Shown one piece after another: positions 1 to 11,870 of a stretch of 64,000 nucleotides of DNA (its first letter is position 1; each line of letters starts with the position of its first letter). The notes under the pieces were generated by a model. The model was not told the origin of the DNA, did no database searches, and saw nothing but the letters and a program-made list of their open reading frames with translations. This DNA comes from Channallabes apus (lineage: Eukaryota > Chordata > Actinopteri > Siluriformes > Clariidae). The translations under genes and the position numbers were made by a program. The stretch spans positions 54,882,104-54,946,103 of the forward strand of contig CM060107.1 of NCBI GenBank assembly GCA_030522415.1, read 5' to 3'.

Positions 1-164
1 AAGATTGTAGGAAATTTCAAAACATATGTTGTATATCTGTACCTTTGTAAAAGTCACATTTCCAAAAACTTAGGACCCACCTTCTGTCATTCATAAACAA
101 CTACCACTCTAAGTTTTTAGAGCATTGTATAGTTCTAACCTTTTGTTTGTTTTTCATTCTTTAG

Positions 165-356
165 ATGCTCTACAACAACAACAGCTGAAAGCTGAAAAGA
201 AGGAGGCCTCAGAGTTTCTTTGCTTCAACAGTTCAGAAATGGCTTCGTTATGACCCAGAACGGCTGGGGGGAATTGCTCGTGGTGGAAAACCACAAGTTC
301 AGACTTATGTCTCATTATCTGTTTTGCTGAGTAAATACATTTCAACTTACGAATAA
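165..356 (+). pseudogene. Unidentified terminal pseudo-exon, copy A
   Basis: A pyrimidine-rich stretch ending in TTTAG (160-164) is followed by sequence that reads DALQQQQLKAEKKEASEF in one frame. It then shifts to a second frame containing WLRYDPERLGGIARGGK, which stops at 354-356. The same segment occurs at 29618-29810 with indels at other places, so both copies look like decayed forms of one ancestral last exon. The usual open frame through this stretch mixes the two. I do not recognise the family. It could be the end of a host gene whose other exons lie left of the window, or a domesticated transposon piece. Confidence 0.4.
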
Positions 357-1582
357 TGTTTCAGTCATCTGTTGTGTTTCTGTCTTGGTTGTTTCTATTT
401 GCATTTGACTGAATTTTGCTGAGGCAGGCTGCCATTTTTATATTATGGTTTTCCAGTCTCTTCTCTTGGCAGTTAGATTCTGTTTTATGAATTCAGAATT
501 AACAATCTCTTCTAATAGTTCTCTTCTAAAAAGTCATATTGTCATCCAGTTTATAATAATTTGTATGTAAGTTGTAGTGTGTTTTATTATATAGTTGTTT
601 TATTGTAATTGTGATGTTACTTCCTGTTTAAATGGGTATGGAGCATAAATAAATAAATACGTTTACATGTAAACTGAAGGATGTTGAGTTACTGACTTTT
701 TGTTTAAAAAAAAAAGCTTTTCAGCCCTACATGGTCTCTGATTTAAAGAAATAAATCAAAATGGACATGATTTACTGTCATTGACTCTTGGTGTTCATAA
801 AGCAGGACTAAACTATAATTGCTTCAATGTTGATTCAATGTAAAGTAAGTGATTTAAGTTAAACAAATATTGATTTTATGCCCATCTTGATCTATTTTTC
901 ATCATTGAAATTATATTATTTCAAGGTGCAAACCTGATGAAAAATCAATGCTAAATTTCAACATTGATTGAATGACAAGTTGGTTGATGCTTTAATGTTG
1001 ATTCAATGATGATTCACTGTTGTTCTGCTATCTGGGGTACATTTAGCTTCTGAGCACATTATAAAATAATACAACAAAATTTAAATCCAAATTATACATA
1101 GGTATAAATTTATTCTCAACAATCACCAGATTTTAACTCCTGTTTTTTTTAACCTGGTTTTCCCCTATAAAAAGCCAAACAACTCACCAGAGTTCACAGA
1201 AATGCATTTTTTTTCTCTTTTAATCTGAACTCCTCTCGAAACAATGCAATTTTTTTAAAAAAATGACAAGAACCTTCTAACAAAAAGTCTCTTCTTTTGC
1301 AGAGCTAAGCACCATGTGCACTTCTTTTTCTTCTTCACTTACCCCTGTCAGGAAATCAGCATAGCGGCCTCGACTGTGCAATCATGGTACTGCACCAACC
1401 CTTAAAGGCACAGTGTAAAACTTAAGGGGGTTACACGCGCACAACCTCTCGAGGGTGAGGCTTGCTCTGAAAAACCTTTTATTTGGGGTAAAGTGGCAAC
1501 TTTCAGCAGAGCCTCTGTTTTACTGAATAATCCTCAACTTTTCATGAATATGTAAGATCTATTGACAACATTCAGGTAACAC

Positions 1583-1619
<37 letters not shown>

Positions 1620-2146
1620 CAGACCAAATGTCATCAGCACGTCCCTTCCCTAAACAGCGCAGCAATGAGCATTTACAGTACATCTGAACAGAGTCGTTTA
1701 TATAAATCACTGATCAATAGCTCATGATACACACACTTAATTTATTCATACAGATGTACCTGTTTTACATGGAACTTTACAGGCTTGTCACTGAACGTAT
1801 AACAGTGTCAGCTGGCACACCTAAAATAGGTGCAGGATATTATTTATAGTCTAAATAAAAATGCTTTTATAAACATGGGCTATTGTTGTTTACTTACAAT
1901 TTTTGTTAAATTAATTTAAATGAGGTTTGGGTTCGGAATGTTGAGCATCGTGTTCCTCCTCTTTCATTTGTACTGCACGCATAAAGTAAGAGTCCTTATT
2001 GAAAATTCAGTAAAATAATGAGGTTTAATTCCTCTCTACTGAGTATGACTGTTGATATGTAGAACACCTTCTTTGCTAGTATGAACTGTCCCACACTGAA
2101 TTAGGACATCATCTCTCTTTTCACCTGCACTCACAATTAAATAGGG
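357..2146. other. AT-rich intergenic sequence, no gene seen
   Basis: No coding exon or RNA gene is supported here. The stretch is shared with 29811-32187 of copy B at high identity. It contains a (CA)n microsatellite at about 1584-1614 and several short poly(T)/poly(A) runs. Motifs such as tcaatgttgattcaatg recur locally at about 825-1010 without forming a clear array. Confidence 0.6.
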
Positions 2147-2323
2147 GTCAGGGGTACCTCAGTGGGCAAGGCATTGGACTACTGTTCGGAAGATCCCAGG
2201 TTCAAACCCCACAACCACCAAGTTGCCACTGTTGGGCCCTTGACCCTCAACTGCTCAGATGTATAATGAGGTAAAAATGTAAGTCGCTCTGGATAAGAGC
2301 GCCTGCCAAATGCCTAAATGATA
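2147..2323 (+). repeat. tRNA-derived SINE, shared by both duplicons
   Basis: The head carries a tRNA-like promoter: an A-box-like segment around cctcagtgggcaaggc and a B box ggttcaaacccc about 40 bp later. The tail aagtcgctctggataagagc is the widespread fish SINE/LINE tail type. A copy sits at the equivalent place in duplicon B (32188-32366), and an inverted relative is at 55974-56167. It is a pol III-derived retrotransposon, not a functional tRNA gene. Confidence 0.75.
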
Positions 2324-2962
2324 CTGTGACCTTGTGTGTGCCTACAGAATTGATGGGTGTTTATTGTTGAGTACAAAGAGGTTCTTAACAGTTGCACAAG
2401 TAAACAGTGTGTTAAATATGTAGCCCATCTACTCTCAATATATGTAGAATGGGGCCATGAGTCCTTTTAGTCTAACTTACTTTTAAGATTATTTTATTTT
2501 TTAATATCATAAGACTTTGGTCACTATAACAATATATACCTCGTATGCTGAATAACAATACTATAAGTGCAGAATAAAACAACTATGTGCACTTACACTT
2601 CAAAGTCACAACAGTATTTGCTATCCATAAACAATAATAAACAATCACTAAGCTTGCTTAGAAAAATATTTGTTTAATTAAACAATAAAACAAATTAAAC
2701 AAATATTAAAGTTTTTATAACACTCTTTTTGTCTTGATTGACAAACATGTAATGAGGGTGAACTGTTTATAAAGATGATAAACTGGTTAACTGTGTTATT
2801 GTCGGTGAAGATCATTAATGAAACATTATGAAATAAAGTAATAACTTAGACGTGAATCCTGTTCTTGGTTTGAGTCGGTAAAACTTCATTTCCGCTGTAA
2901 TTAACTCTTTATTGTGCAGCAGGTGTGTAAAGCTGAGCTCCTCGAGCGCTGCTGCAGGGCTG

Positions 2963-3090
2963 TGATTGGTTGAATGGTGAGGTCGCATCTGATTGGTTAA
3001 AGAGCACGAGTGACATATTTTTGTGACTTTGGCATGTTGGAGACAACAACAGACACACACACACAAATGAATCCAGGGACATTCACACAC
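2963..3090 (+). promoter_or_regulatory. Putative finTRIM copy A promoter and non-coding first exon
   Basis: Two inverted CCAAT boxes (ATTGG cores near 2965 and 2991) are followed by a short stretch that ends with a consensus donor, cacac|gtaagt at 3091. The coding exon further down begins just after a CT-rich acceptor (ctctctgtgacttcag, ending 5664) four bases before its ATG. This implies a 5' UTR exon joined across an intron of about 2.6 kb. The arrangement is conserved in copy B (34441-34563, donor at 34564). The transcription start is inferred, not seen. Confidence 0.45.
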
Positions 3091-3229
3091 GTAAGTTGAT
3101 TTTCACATGAACAGTCCATGATACACTCGTACATTTTACACACTTGTACATCTGTGAATTGTGTTTTGTATTTGTGAAATGTATATTATGAATATATGCA
3201 AATATTGTGCATGTGAGTTGATTTTTTTG

Positions 3230-3232
<3 letters not shown>

Positions 3233-3297
<65 letters not shown>

Positions 3298-3305
3298 TTT
3301 TTTTT
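3233..3305. repeat. (AT)n plus poly(T) microsatellite
   Basis: An uninterrupted AT dinucleotide run is followed by about 25 T in the 5' UTR intron of copy A. Orthologous runs of different length are at 34706-34751 and 42445-42508, which mark the duplicon copies. GT/TG-rich sequence with several cacacac/gtgtgtg blocks continues to about 3570. Confidence 0.95.
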
Positions 3306-4131
3306 CAATGCACGTGAATTGGGATACGCACGTGTGCACGTTTGTGTGAATTATTTACGAGACTGATTTGCTTCCATCCATTTGTGGTGTGTGTTATTAT
3401 ATGTGTGTGTTGTGTATGTGAGACGTGACTTGTTTGTGTGTGTTTGTGTGTGTGATACGAGTGTGAGAGTGTTAACATTTGTAGTGTGTGAGAGATGTGA
3501 GTCTTAACATTTGTCATGTGTGTAACATTGTGTGTGTGTGTCTGTGTGAGTGTTAACATTTGTGATATGTACGTGTGTATAATAGGCCACAGATGCTGGA
3601 AAATAGGCCTCACATTATGATGTCACTGAACATGATGTCACTGAACGTGTCACAATATAAGGCCACACAGAAAGTTATTAATCAGTTTTCGGCGTAAGTT
3701 TAAGGCATCGTCACGGCTGACCCGTTTGAGATATCAAAAATCCCTCTAGAATTTTACATCCTCAATGTCTTTAGATCACAGCGCTGCCAGTTTCTCTGAA
3801 CAAACTGTGAATCTGTGAAGAAAAAAACATTTAGAAGAGAAAATATGGTCGCAGGTGTGAATTCTGCTTTTATTGGGAAAGTGGTGGTTTATTACTAAAC
3901 AAATCTGGGAAATTGTAACAGTTTAATCGAGAATGCCACATCCCCTTACTCTTTCCTTCTGTGTGAGTGTTTGTTTCTTTGAGAGAGAGAGAGAGAATAG
4001 AGTACAGAGATCAGTTTTCTTTACTCTGGAACTTTCAGTTTCTGTATTTATACTGTAGTGTAACAGAGTGAGTGGGTGGAGCTTTAAATGAGGACGGTGA
4101 AGCTAAGCTCCATGTACCGTGACTGTAAGTT

Positions 4132-4735
4132 AAGTTAATTTATTTATATAGCACATTTAAAAAAACTGATAGTTGACCAAAGTGCTTTACATAGCAGAGC
4201 CAAAATAAATTAAAATAATAATAATAAAAAAAAGTAATAAAAATAAATAAATAAATCATTCAAAAACACCCAAACTATCAAATTACGATACAAAACCACT
4301 GTAACACATGTTTAAAAGCTTCGGTGAACAGATACGTTTTTAAGTTCAATTTAAAAATTTCAACACTCTGAGCTGAACGGACATGGAAAGGGAGCTTGTT
4401 CCACAGAGTCGGCCCAGACACAGAAAAAGCACGATCGCCTTTCCTTCTTAATGACTTTTCGTGATTGTAAGCAGAAGTAGATCAGATGATCTAAGTGCTC
4501 TCTGTGGACAGTATGGGTGAATCAAGTCATTGATATATAGAGGCGCAACACCCTTGATAGCTTTAAAAACAAATAAAAGGATTTTAAATATGACTCTATA
4601 TTCAACCGGCAACCAATGTAACGAAACTAAAATCGGAGTAATATGACAAGACTTCTTTGATTTAGTCAAAAGTCGTGCTGCAGCATTTTGAACCAACTGC
4701 AGACGGGCTAGTGCCAAGTGACTGACCCCATAATA
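4132..4735 (-). mobile_element. L2-type LINE 3' end fragment
   Basis: The minus strand encodes a conserved post-RT tail of L2/CR1-type LINEs: [17 protein letters not shown] followed by a SLHWLPVEYRV block and, after a frame change, a WNKLP-type segment. The low-coordinate side ends in the typical tail tttatttatatagcac. Only the last part of ORF2 and the 3' UTR remain, so it is a dead 5'-truncated copy. A G-rich homopolymer run follows at 4741-4769. The piece is absent from copy B. Confidence 0.75.
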
Positions 4736-4769
4736 TAGTGCGGGGGGGGGGGGGGGGCGGGGGGGGGGG

Positions 4770-5520
4770 AATAAATATTAAATTTCTCATGAGCAATTTT
4801 TGAAGGGGACACAAATAATACAGTCAAATTATGCTTACAGTATAAAGATATGTCCCCACAGTGAAACACTTTGCTTCTATCATTATTATTGGAGACTGCG
4901 CCATTATGGTTATTTTCAAAGTTTTTCTCAGGTTCAATGACAAAGCAGATTTTTCTTAAAAACTATTTATTGCATTGTTTATGTTGTTTACAGTCAAGCC
5001 ATCAACATACAGTAAAATTTAAACTTGACTGATATTGTGAAAAAGATATATAAAATAAGTAATGTTTTGTAACAAAATCAACTATGAAATAATCAATTTA
5101 CAGTCACTGCTCTATGTAAAAAAATAAAAATAAAAACATCTGTCATTATCCCTTCAGTAAAAGCACTACACTTACCCGACACTGTACATCTGATTGACCC
5201 TGGTCTACCTGTCCCTCAATCATTTCTGTCTCCTTTGCCTGTGATTGATATTGTGACATTAGTATTTTCATAAGCACCCATTCTTAAAGCCAAACTGCCT
5301 TAATATATGAACTTGTTGTACTTACTTGGTGTTTATGTCACTGAAAAATGATCTCCAATGTCCATTTTCCTTTTCTCTGTCATTTTATCTATGACACTGC
5401 AAGGTAAGTTTATTTATACTGTAGCACATTTCATACACAATGGTCATTCAAATTGCTTTATATAAAGAAAGTAAAACTATCATAAAAAATAATCACAACA
5501 GTAAAAACAAGGAAGTTTCT
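4770..5520. other. Copy-A-specific sequence, no gene seen
   Basis: This AT-rich block between the L2 fragment and the point where homology to copy B resumes (about 5523, matching 35573) has no supported exon. It probably came in as one or more transposable elements, since B carries only about 115 bp between the same flanks, but I could not assign a family. Confidence 0.5.
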
Positions 5521-6815
5521 AACAGTCTTTTATGGGTTTGACTAGACACACCATGGAAGCATCCACTCTGAATGAGGAAAAATAGAAAAATCTATGAGTA
5601 AATAAATAAATATATAAAAATATCGAAACACAGACTCTCTCTCTCTCTCTCTCTGTGACTTCAGGAAAATGGCTGAAGCCAGTATTTCAGTAGATCAAGA
5701 TCAGTTCATCTGTGCAGTGTGTCTGGATCTCCTGAAGGATCCGGTGACTCTCCCCTGTGGTCACAGTTTCTGTAAGGTGTGTATTAATGGTCACTGGGAT
5801 CAGGAGGATCAGAAGGGCGTCTACAGCTGTCCTCAGTGCAGAGACACTTTCACTCCAAGGCCTGTTCTACGCAGAAACAACATGCTGGCTGAAGTGGTGG
5901 AGAAACTGAAGAAGAAAATTGAAGTTCAAGCTGCTTCTCCTGCTCACTGTTACACTGAACCTGAAGATGTGGAGTGTGATTTCTGCACCGGGAGAAAACA
6001 CAAAGCCGTCAAGTCCTGTCTGATGTGTTTAGCTTCATTTTGTGAAACTCATCTGAAACCTCACCTGGAAGTTTCTGCTTTGAAAAAACACATTAATTGA
6101 AGCTTCAGCAAAACTCCAAGAGAAGATCTGCTCTGAACATAACAAGCTGATTGATATTTACTGTCGTACTGATCAAACCTGTATGTGTTATATGTGTACG
6201 ATGGATAATCACAGAGGACACGACACCGTCACAGCCGCAGCAGAAAGAGCTGAGAAACAGGTGAGAATGAGAAAGATTTCCAGGATGAGGTTCTTAATTA
6301 TACTTTATATCTAGTAAAATAAAGGTGATTAATTTCAGTAATTCAGTTTTAAAAGTGAAACTCATATTATATATGTTGATTAAACACTGACTGATATATT
6401 CAAGTTTTTGTTCCTTTTAATTTTGATGATTATGGCTTACAGCTAATGAAAACCCAAAATTCTGTACCTTAGTAAATTAGAATGTTGGTTCTGGTGTCTC
6501 ACATCATCTTTTTTACAATAGTCCATAGATTCTCTATGGGGTTCAGGTCAGGTGAGTTTGCGGGACAATAAAACACAGGTACACCAACTGGGCATCTGAC
6601 ATGGATTTTACATTTTCTTATCTTTTAATTTTTTTGATCTGGCTAATTTCAGGACAAACCATTTCATCATAGGCGTGTGTAGACTGGTTTTATATTATTT
6701 CAATGATTTTACACAAACTATAAGAATCCAGCATGTGTGTGATGTTCTATAGTGTATGTAGACAGTATTATGAATGAACTGTGGTTTACTCAGTGACTGA
6801 GTGATCCTGCACTTC

Positions 6816-9800
6816 AATTCAATTTTATTTATATAGCGCTTTTAACAATGGTCATTGTCTCAAAGCAGCTTCACAAAAATGAAAAAAAAAAAATAAAAAA
6901 AAAAATAAAGTGTGTATGCGTGAGAAAAATGTGTAGATAATAATGAGACGAATGAATGAAATGTCTCTGATGAGCAAGCCAAGGGTGACGGCGACGGTGG
7001 CAAGGAAAAACTCCCTGAGATGGCATTAGGAAGAAACCTTGAGAGGAACCAGACTCAACAGGGAACCCATCCTCATTTGGGTGATAACAGATAGAAATGA
7101 TATAAAACATCTTGTGTGTTGTGCAGGTGAAAATTCAATATGACAGAAATTATTTAAATTGACATGAAGACCAGTTCAGCATAGGGAGGAGTCAGCAGGT
7201 GCAGAGGGCAGATGAGGTCTGGATCACTGGAAGCACAGGAGCAGCATGTGTAGCTCCAACCATCATAGAGCTGAATCCAGCTGGAGCAAGTCCTTATCTG
7301 GATGCCTCAGGAACCTCGCAAGGTCGGCCTTTGTCTACTGAAGCTGGCACAATCTCCCGATGCCTCGGGATGGGTAGAGAAATACAGAACAGATGGGGAG
7401 AATTAGCGTAGTTGCCATTCGGGATAGGTGTACTGGAGTATGGAGATTATGGGATGAGTTATGTGTATGCAGATTAAAAAGATGCGTCTTGAGTCTACTT
7501 TTGAACTGGGAAACCGTGTCTGCTCCCCGAACACTGTCTGGAAGGCTATTCCAAAGCGTTGGAGCTAAATATGAAAATGCCCTACCCCCTTTTGTAGATC
7601 TTGAAATTCTGGGAACTACCAGAAGTCCGTGGATTGTAGCGTATAAGAAGACTGGTTAGGTATGTGGGAGCTAAACCATTTAAGGCATTGTATGTAAGTA
7701 ATACTATTTTGTAATTTATTCTAAACTGAACAGGTAGCCAGTGCAGGGATGATAATATTGGGGTTATATGATCATATTTTCTGGATCTAGTGAGAACCCT
7801 GGCAGCTGCATTTTGGACTAACTGAAGCTTGTTTATTGAGGATGCAGGACAACCACCTAGTAATGCATTAAAATAGTCCAGTCTGGAGGTCATGAATGCA
7901 TGAACTAGCTTTTCTGCATCAGATATGGATAAGATGTTCCTAAGTTTAGCAATATTTCTAAGATGGAAAAAGGCTGTTTTTGTGATATTTGAAATGTGAT
8001 TTTCAAATTACAAGTTACTGTCTAATATTACGCCCAGGTCTTTTACTGCTGAGCTGGTAGTAACAGTACATCCTTCTAAACGCAAGCTGAATTGTGAAAG
8101 CTGTTGTATGCTGGTTTTTGGGCCAATAAGTAATATCTCTGTCTTATCTGAATTTAATAAAAGAAAGTTATTGGTCATCCAATCTTTTATGTCCTGGACA
8201 CACTCAGTTAATCTAGACAACGTGGGTATTTCGTCCGATTTTGTTGAGATATATAATTGGGTATCATCAGCATAACAATGGAAACTAATCCCATCTCTTC
8301 TAATGATGTTACCCAAGGGAAGCATGTATATTGAGAACAACAGAGGTCCTAAAACTGACCCTTGTGGGACCCCACATTTCACTGGCATTACACCAGATGG
8401 TTCTCCATTTAGATCTACAAAATGGTAGCGATCAGACAGGTATGATCCAAACCATTTTAATGCCTGTCCCTGAATACCTATATAATTTTGTAAGCGATCT
8501 ATGAGAATATTATGATCTACAGTGTCGAATGCAGCACTAAGATCGAGCAGGACTAGCAATGAGACGCAGCCTTGGTCTGAAGCTAAAAACAAGTCGTTTG
8601 TAATCTTAACTAGTGCAGTTTCTGTGCTATGATGGGGCCTGAAACCTGACTGAAATTCTTCAAGGATGTTGTTATCCTGCAAGAATGTGCATATTTGAGC
8701 TGATACTATTTTTTCTAGTATTTTTGATATGAACGGAAGGTTTGAAATCTGTCTGTAATTTGTTATTTCATTCGGGTCCAAATTAGATTGTTTAAGAAGC
8801 GGCTTAATAACTGCTAACTTGAAAGGTTTAGGGACGTGACCTAGATATAATGAAGGATTAATAATGTTTAGAAGTGGCTCTCCAACCGTAAGCATCACTT
8901 CTTTTAAAAATCTGGTTGGGATTGGGTCTAACAGGCACGTTGTTGATTTAGCCGAGGTGATAAGTTTATACAGCTCTTCCTGTTCTATACCTGTAAAGCA
9001 CTGAAAATCTAAATGTGAAGCTATAGGCTGAACTGGATCGTGAGATACTATTAGAGGTTGAACCTCCGTTATTTTCTTCCTGATATTATTGATTTTTTCA
9101 TTAAAGAAGTCCATAAAGTCTTCACTTCTAAACTGTGATGGGATACTCTCTGCGGGCATCTTAGGTTTTGTTAGGCGAGCCACTGTACTAAATAACAACC
9201 TGGGATTGTTTTGGTTTCTTGCTATCAGTTGGCTAAGATGCTCAGTCCTAGCAGTTTTTAGAGCCTGTCTATAGCTGCACATACTGTCTTTATACGCAAT
9301 TCTAAGAACTTCTAGTTTAGTTTTTCTCCATTTTCGCTCGACATTACGGGTTGCTCTCTTTAGGGCGCAAGTATGACTGTTGTACCACGGTGCAAGTGTT
9401 TTATCTCTGACTTTTTTTTTATCTGATGGGAGCAACAGTGTCTAATGTACTAGTAAAAATAGTGCCCATGCTGCTAGTCACTTCATCTAGATCATCTGCA
9501 TTTAGGGGTCTAATAAGAAATTGGGACAGATCCGGCAGATTACTTATGAATCTGTCTTTAGTAGTGGGATTCATATTTCTAACAGATTGATAACGTGGGG
9601 AGACACAGCTAATCTGTTCTACGGGTAGAGTATATATCAGGAGGGAGTGATCTGTGATATCATCACTTTGAGGTATGATCTCTATATTAGAGACATCTAT
9701 ACCATGGGATATAATTAAATCTAACGTATGATTAAAGCGGTGAGTTGCTCCAATTATATTTTGTTTAACCCCAAAGGAATTTAGTAAATCCATAAATGTG

Positions 9801-10338
9801 AGTGCTAAAGTGTCGTTAGCATCATCTACATGAATGTTAAAGTCTCCTACTATCAACACTTTGTCAGAGTTAACCAATAGGTCTGATAGCAGATGTCCAA
9901 ATTCTTTAAGAAAATCGCCATATGGCCCCGGGGGTCTGTACACGGTGGCCAGGGTAAAATATAGCAAGGGTTTATTACGTATTTCATTGAGTGCAACATT
10001 AATGATAAGCACTTCAAATGAATTAAACCTGGGCCTTATTTTCTGAGTAACAGTGAGTACATCATTGTAGATAGTGGCGACACCACCACCGCAACCAATT
10101 AGACAGGGCTCGTGCTTATAGAAATATCCTGACGGAGTAGACTCATTCAGACCAAAATATTAATTTGGTTTAAGCCAGGTTTCGGTGAGACAGAGTGCGT
10201 CAAGGCAATAATCTGAGATAATTTCATTAACAATAAGTGCGTTAGGCGCAAGGGATCTAATGTTGAGTAGTCCAAATTTTAGAGGTGGATTTTGACTACT
10301 TATTTGGCCTTTTTCTGGTTTTCTGGTTATAATACAGT
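6816..10338 (-). mobile_element. 5'-truncated L2 LINE inserted in finTRIM copy A intron 1
   Basis: The minus strand encodes L2/CR1-clade ORF2 in several broken frames: the start of an AP endonuclease ([17 protein letters not shown] at about 10160-10290), the rest of it at 9419-10012 (GDFNIH, SDH), and reverse transcriptase at 8008-9435 with FHCYADD. The RT tail continues at 7582-7893. The 3' UTR ends with the tail at 6816-6880. ORF1 is missing, so it is 5'-truncated and non-functional. Flanking acttc at 6811-6815 and 10339-10343 looks like a TSD, and paralogous fragment C (58461-58470) reads straight through the joined site. Confidence 0.9.
8008..9435 (-). pseudogene. L2 reverse transcriptase fragment (ORF2 part)
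   Basis: A 475-codon open stretch holds the linker after the endonuclease and most of the RT domain: the [14 protein letters not shown] block, the [13 protein letters not shown] block, [26 protein letters not shown] and the catalytic FHCYADD. It runs out of frame at 8008 before the thumb and tail, and a frame change near 9420-9435 cuts it from the endonuclease part. It is a fossil of a LINE enzyme that copied its RNA into genomic nicks, and carries no host function. Confidence 0.85.
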
Positions 10339-10955
10339 ACTTCCCTGTACTCAGACTTCCAGTGGTGAGACCTGAGGTAGTGTCCACCTCTCCTCCCCTC
10401 CCCGTCTCGTACACTCAGTGAGAGATCTTCTTGGACAGTAACCTGCCTCACAAAATAGAATCAGGGCACCAACCATACGGTGGCATGAAAAATGTAACCT
10501 GCATTGATGGAACAGTAAACTGATCACAACAATGTAACCACCATTACAATTTATTCATTATTGTTTCACGTGTGCATTGTGCTGGATTCACCAACATGCT
10601 GTTCTGTGTGGCTGCCCACGGCACCGATATCTAAATCTGACTGTCAGCTTCTTATGGTTCGACATTTTGCCCGAACTAACCACAAGCTTATATTCTTGTA
10701 ATGAATTATCTTACTATGTAAGTACTTTATAAAAAGCTGAATGTAACTGTTCTGTCCTCAGCGCGAGTTAGAGGAGGAGGAGATGAAATCCCAGCAGAAA
10801 ATCCAGGAGAAGCAGAAGAAGGTGGAGGAGCTGAAACAGGCTGTGAACACTATAAAGGTGAGCAGAGACAGAGCTGCTCCTAGAAACACACACAACATGG
10901 ACAACATGGAGACATTTAGAGTCGCAGTAGAGGGAATGAGGGATGAGCTTTAAAT

Positions 10956-10959
<4 letters not shown>

Positions 10960-11008
<49 letters not shown>

Positions 11009-11017
11009 GTGTAACAG
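10960..11017 (+). repeat. (GT)n abutting the exon 3 acceptor
   Basis: The GT dinucleotide run ends in gtaacag, directly before exon 3 of finTRIM copy A. It stands where a polypyrimidine tract would normally be. The same layout occurs in copy B (36737-36803) and in fragment C (59096-59146). Confidence 0.9.
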
Positions 11018-11820
11018 CTGAGTGCACAGACAGCAGTGGGGGACAGTGAGACGATCTTTACTGAGCTGATCAGCTCCATGGAGAAAAAGCGCTCGGAGGT
11101 GAAGGAGCTGATCAGAGATCAGGAGAAGACTGAACTGAGTCGAGCTGAACGACTCCTGGAGCAACTGGAGCAGGAGATTGCTGATCTTCAGAGGAGACTC
11201 ACTGAGCTGGAGCAGCTTTCACACACACACGATCACATCCAGTTCCTCCAGGTAACACTCACTGTCTGATCTACACACACAGCTGTTCCTCACACACTCT
11301 TGTTAAAGGACAGTGAATGTCCTCTGACATCACGAGTACTATATGTTTTACATCTAATCTTGTTTCTGTAGACTTTAGCTTCTGGACGTCAGTCTCCTTC
11401 ATTTCAAAGTCCATCATTTCAGACATCCTGCATCAGTGTCCATCAACATCTCTCATTTGATGGAGTGAGGGATTCTCTCTCAGATCTGAAGAAGAGACTC
11501 GAGGAATTCTTTGAGGAGGAATTCAACAAAATCCCTCCACATGGTAAGAGGAGCTGTTCCTGCTGGAGAAACACAATGATGGACGTCTTTACTCGCTCTG
11601 TCAAGTCTTATTTCTTAGCAATGCTCCTGCTGACCTTCCTGCAGACAGTTTGAACTAAAATACTGATTTAAAATGAATAAACTGACTGTATCACTTTAAA
11701 CTGTTTCCATCTTTTACAACCTGATGAGGCTTTTTGTCTTCATTTCCATTTTTCTCTCCACAGCTGCAGCAGTTCAGATCTTTTCACCACCAGAGCCGCA
11801 GAGAGAAGAGTTTCTGAAAT

Positions 11821-11868
<48 letters not shown>
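11821..11868 (+). repeat. (AC)n beginning at the exon 5 donor
   Basis: The exon 5 donor (gaaat|gtacacac) runs straight into an AC microsatellite, and copy B does the same at 37610-37668. The donor is therefore weak beyond GT, being GTACAC rather than GTRAGT. Confidence 0.85.

Positions 11869-11870
<2 letters not shown>

Noticed and set aside
2147..2323. Possible tRNA gene from A- and B-box match
   Set aside because: No cloverleaf or anticodon arm is convincing, and the sequence continues into a SINE tail shared by several copies.
2886..2900. Interferon-response-like element upstream of copy A
   Set aside because: The reverse strand has GGAAATGAAG but the spacing does not match the standard ISRE, so interferon control is not claimed from sequence.
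3136..3613. Short ORFs of Thr/His or Ile/Tyr repeats, with similar ones near 10768, 34833, 36618 and 58978
   Set aside because: Direct translations of CA/GT or AT microsatellites.
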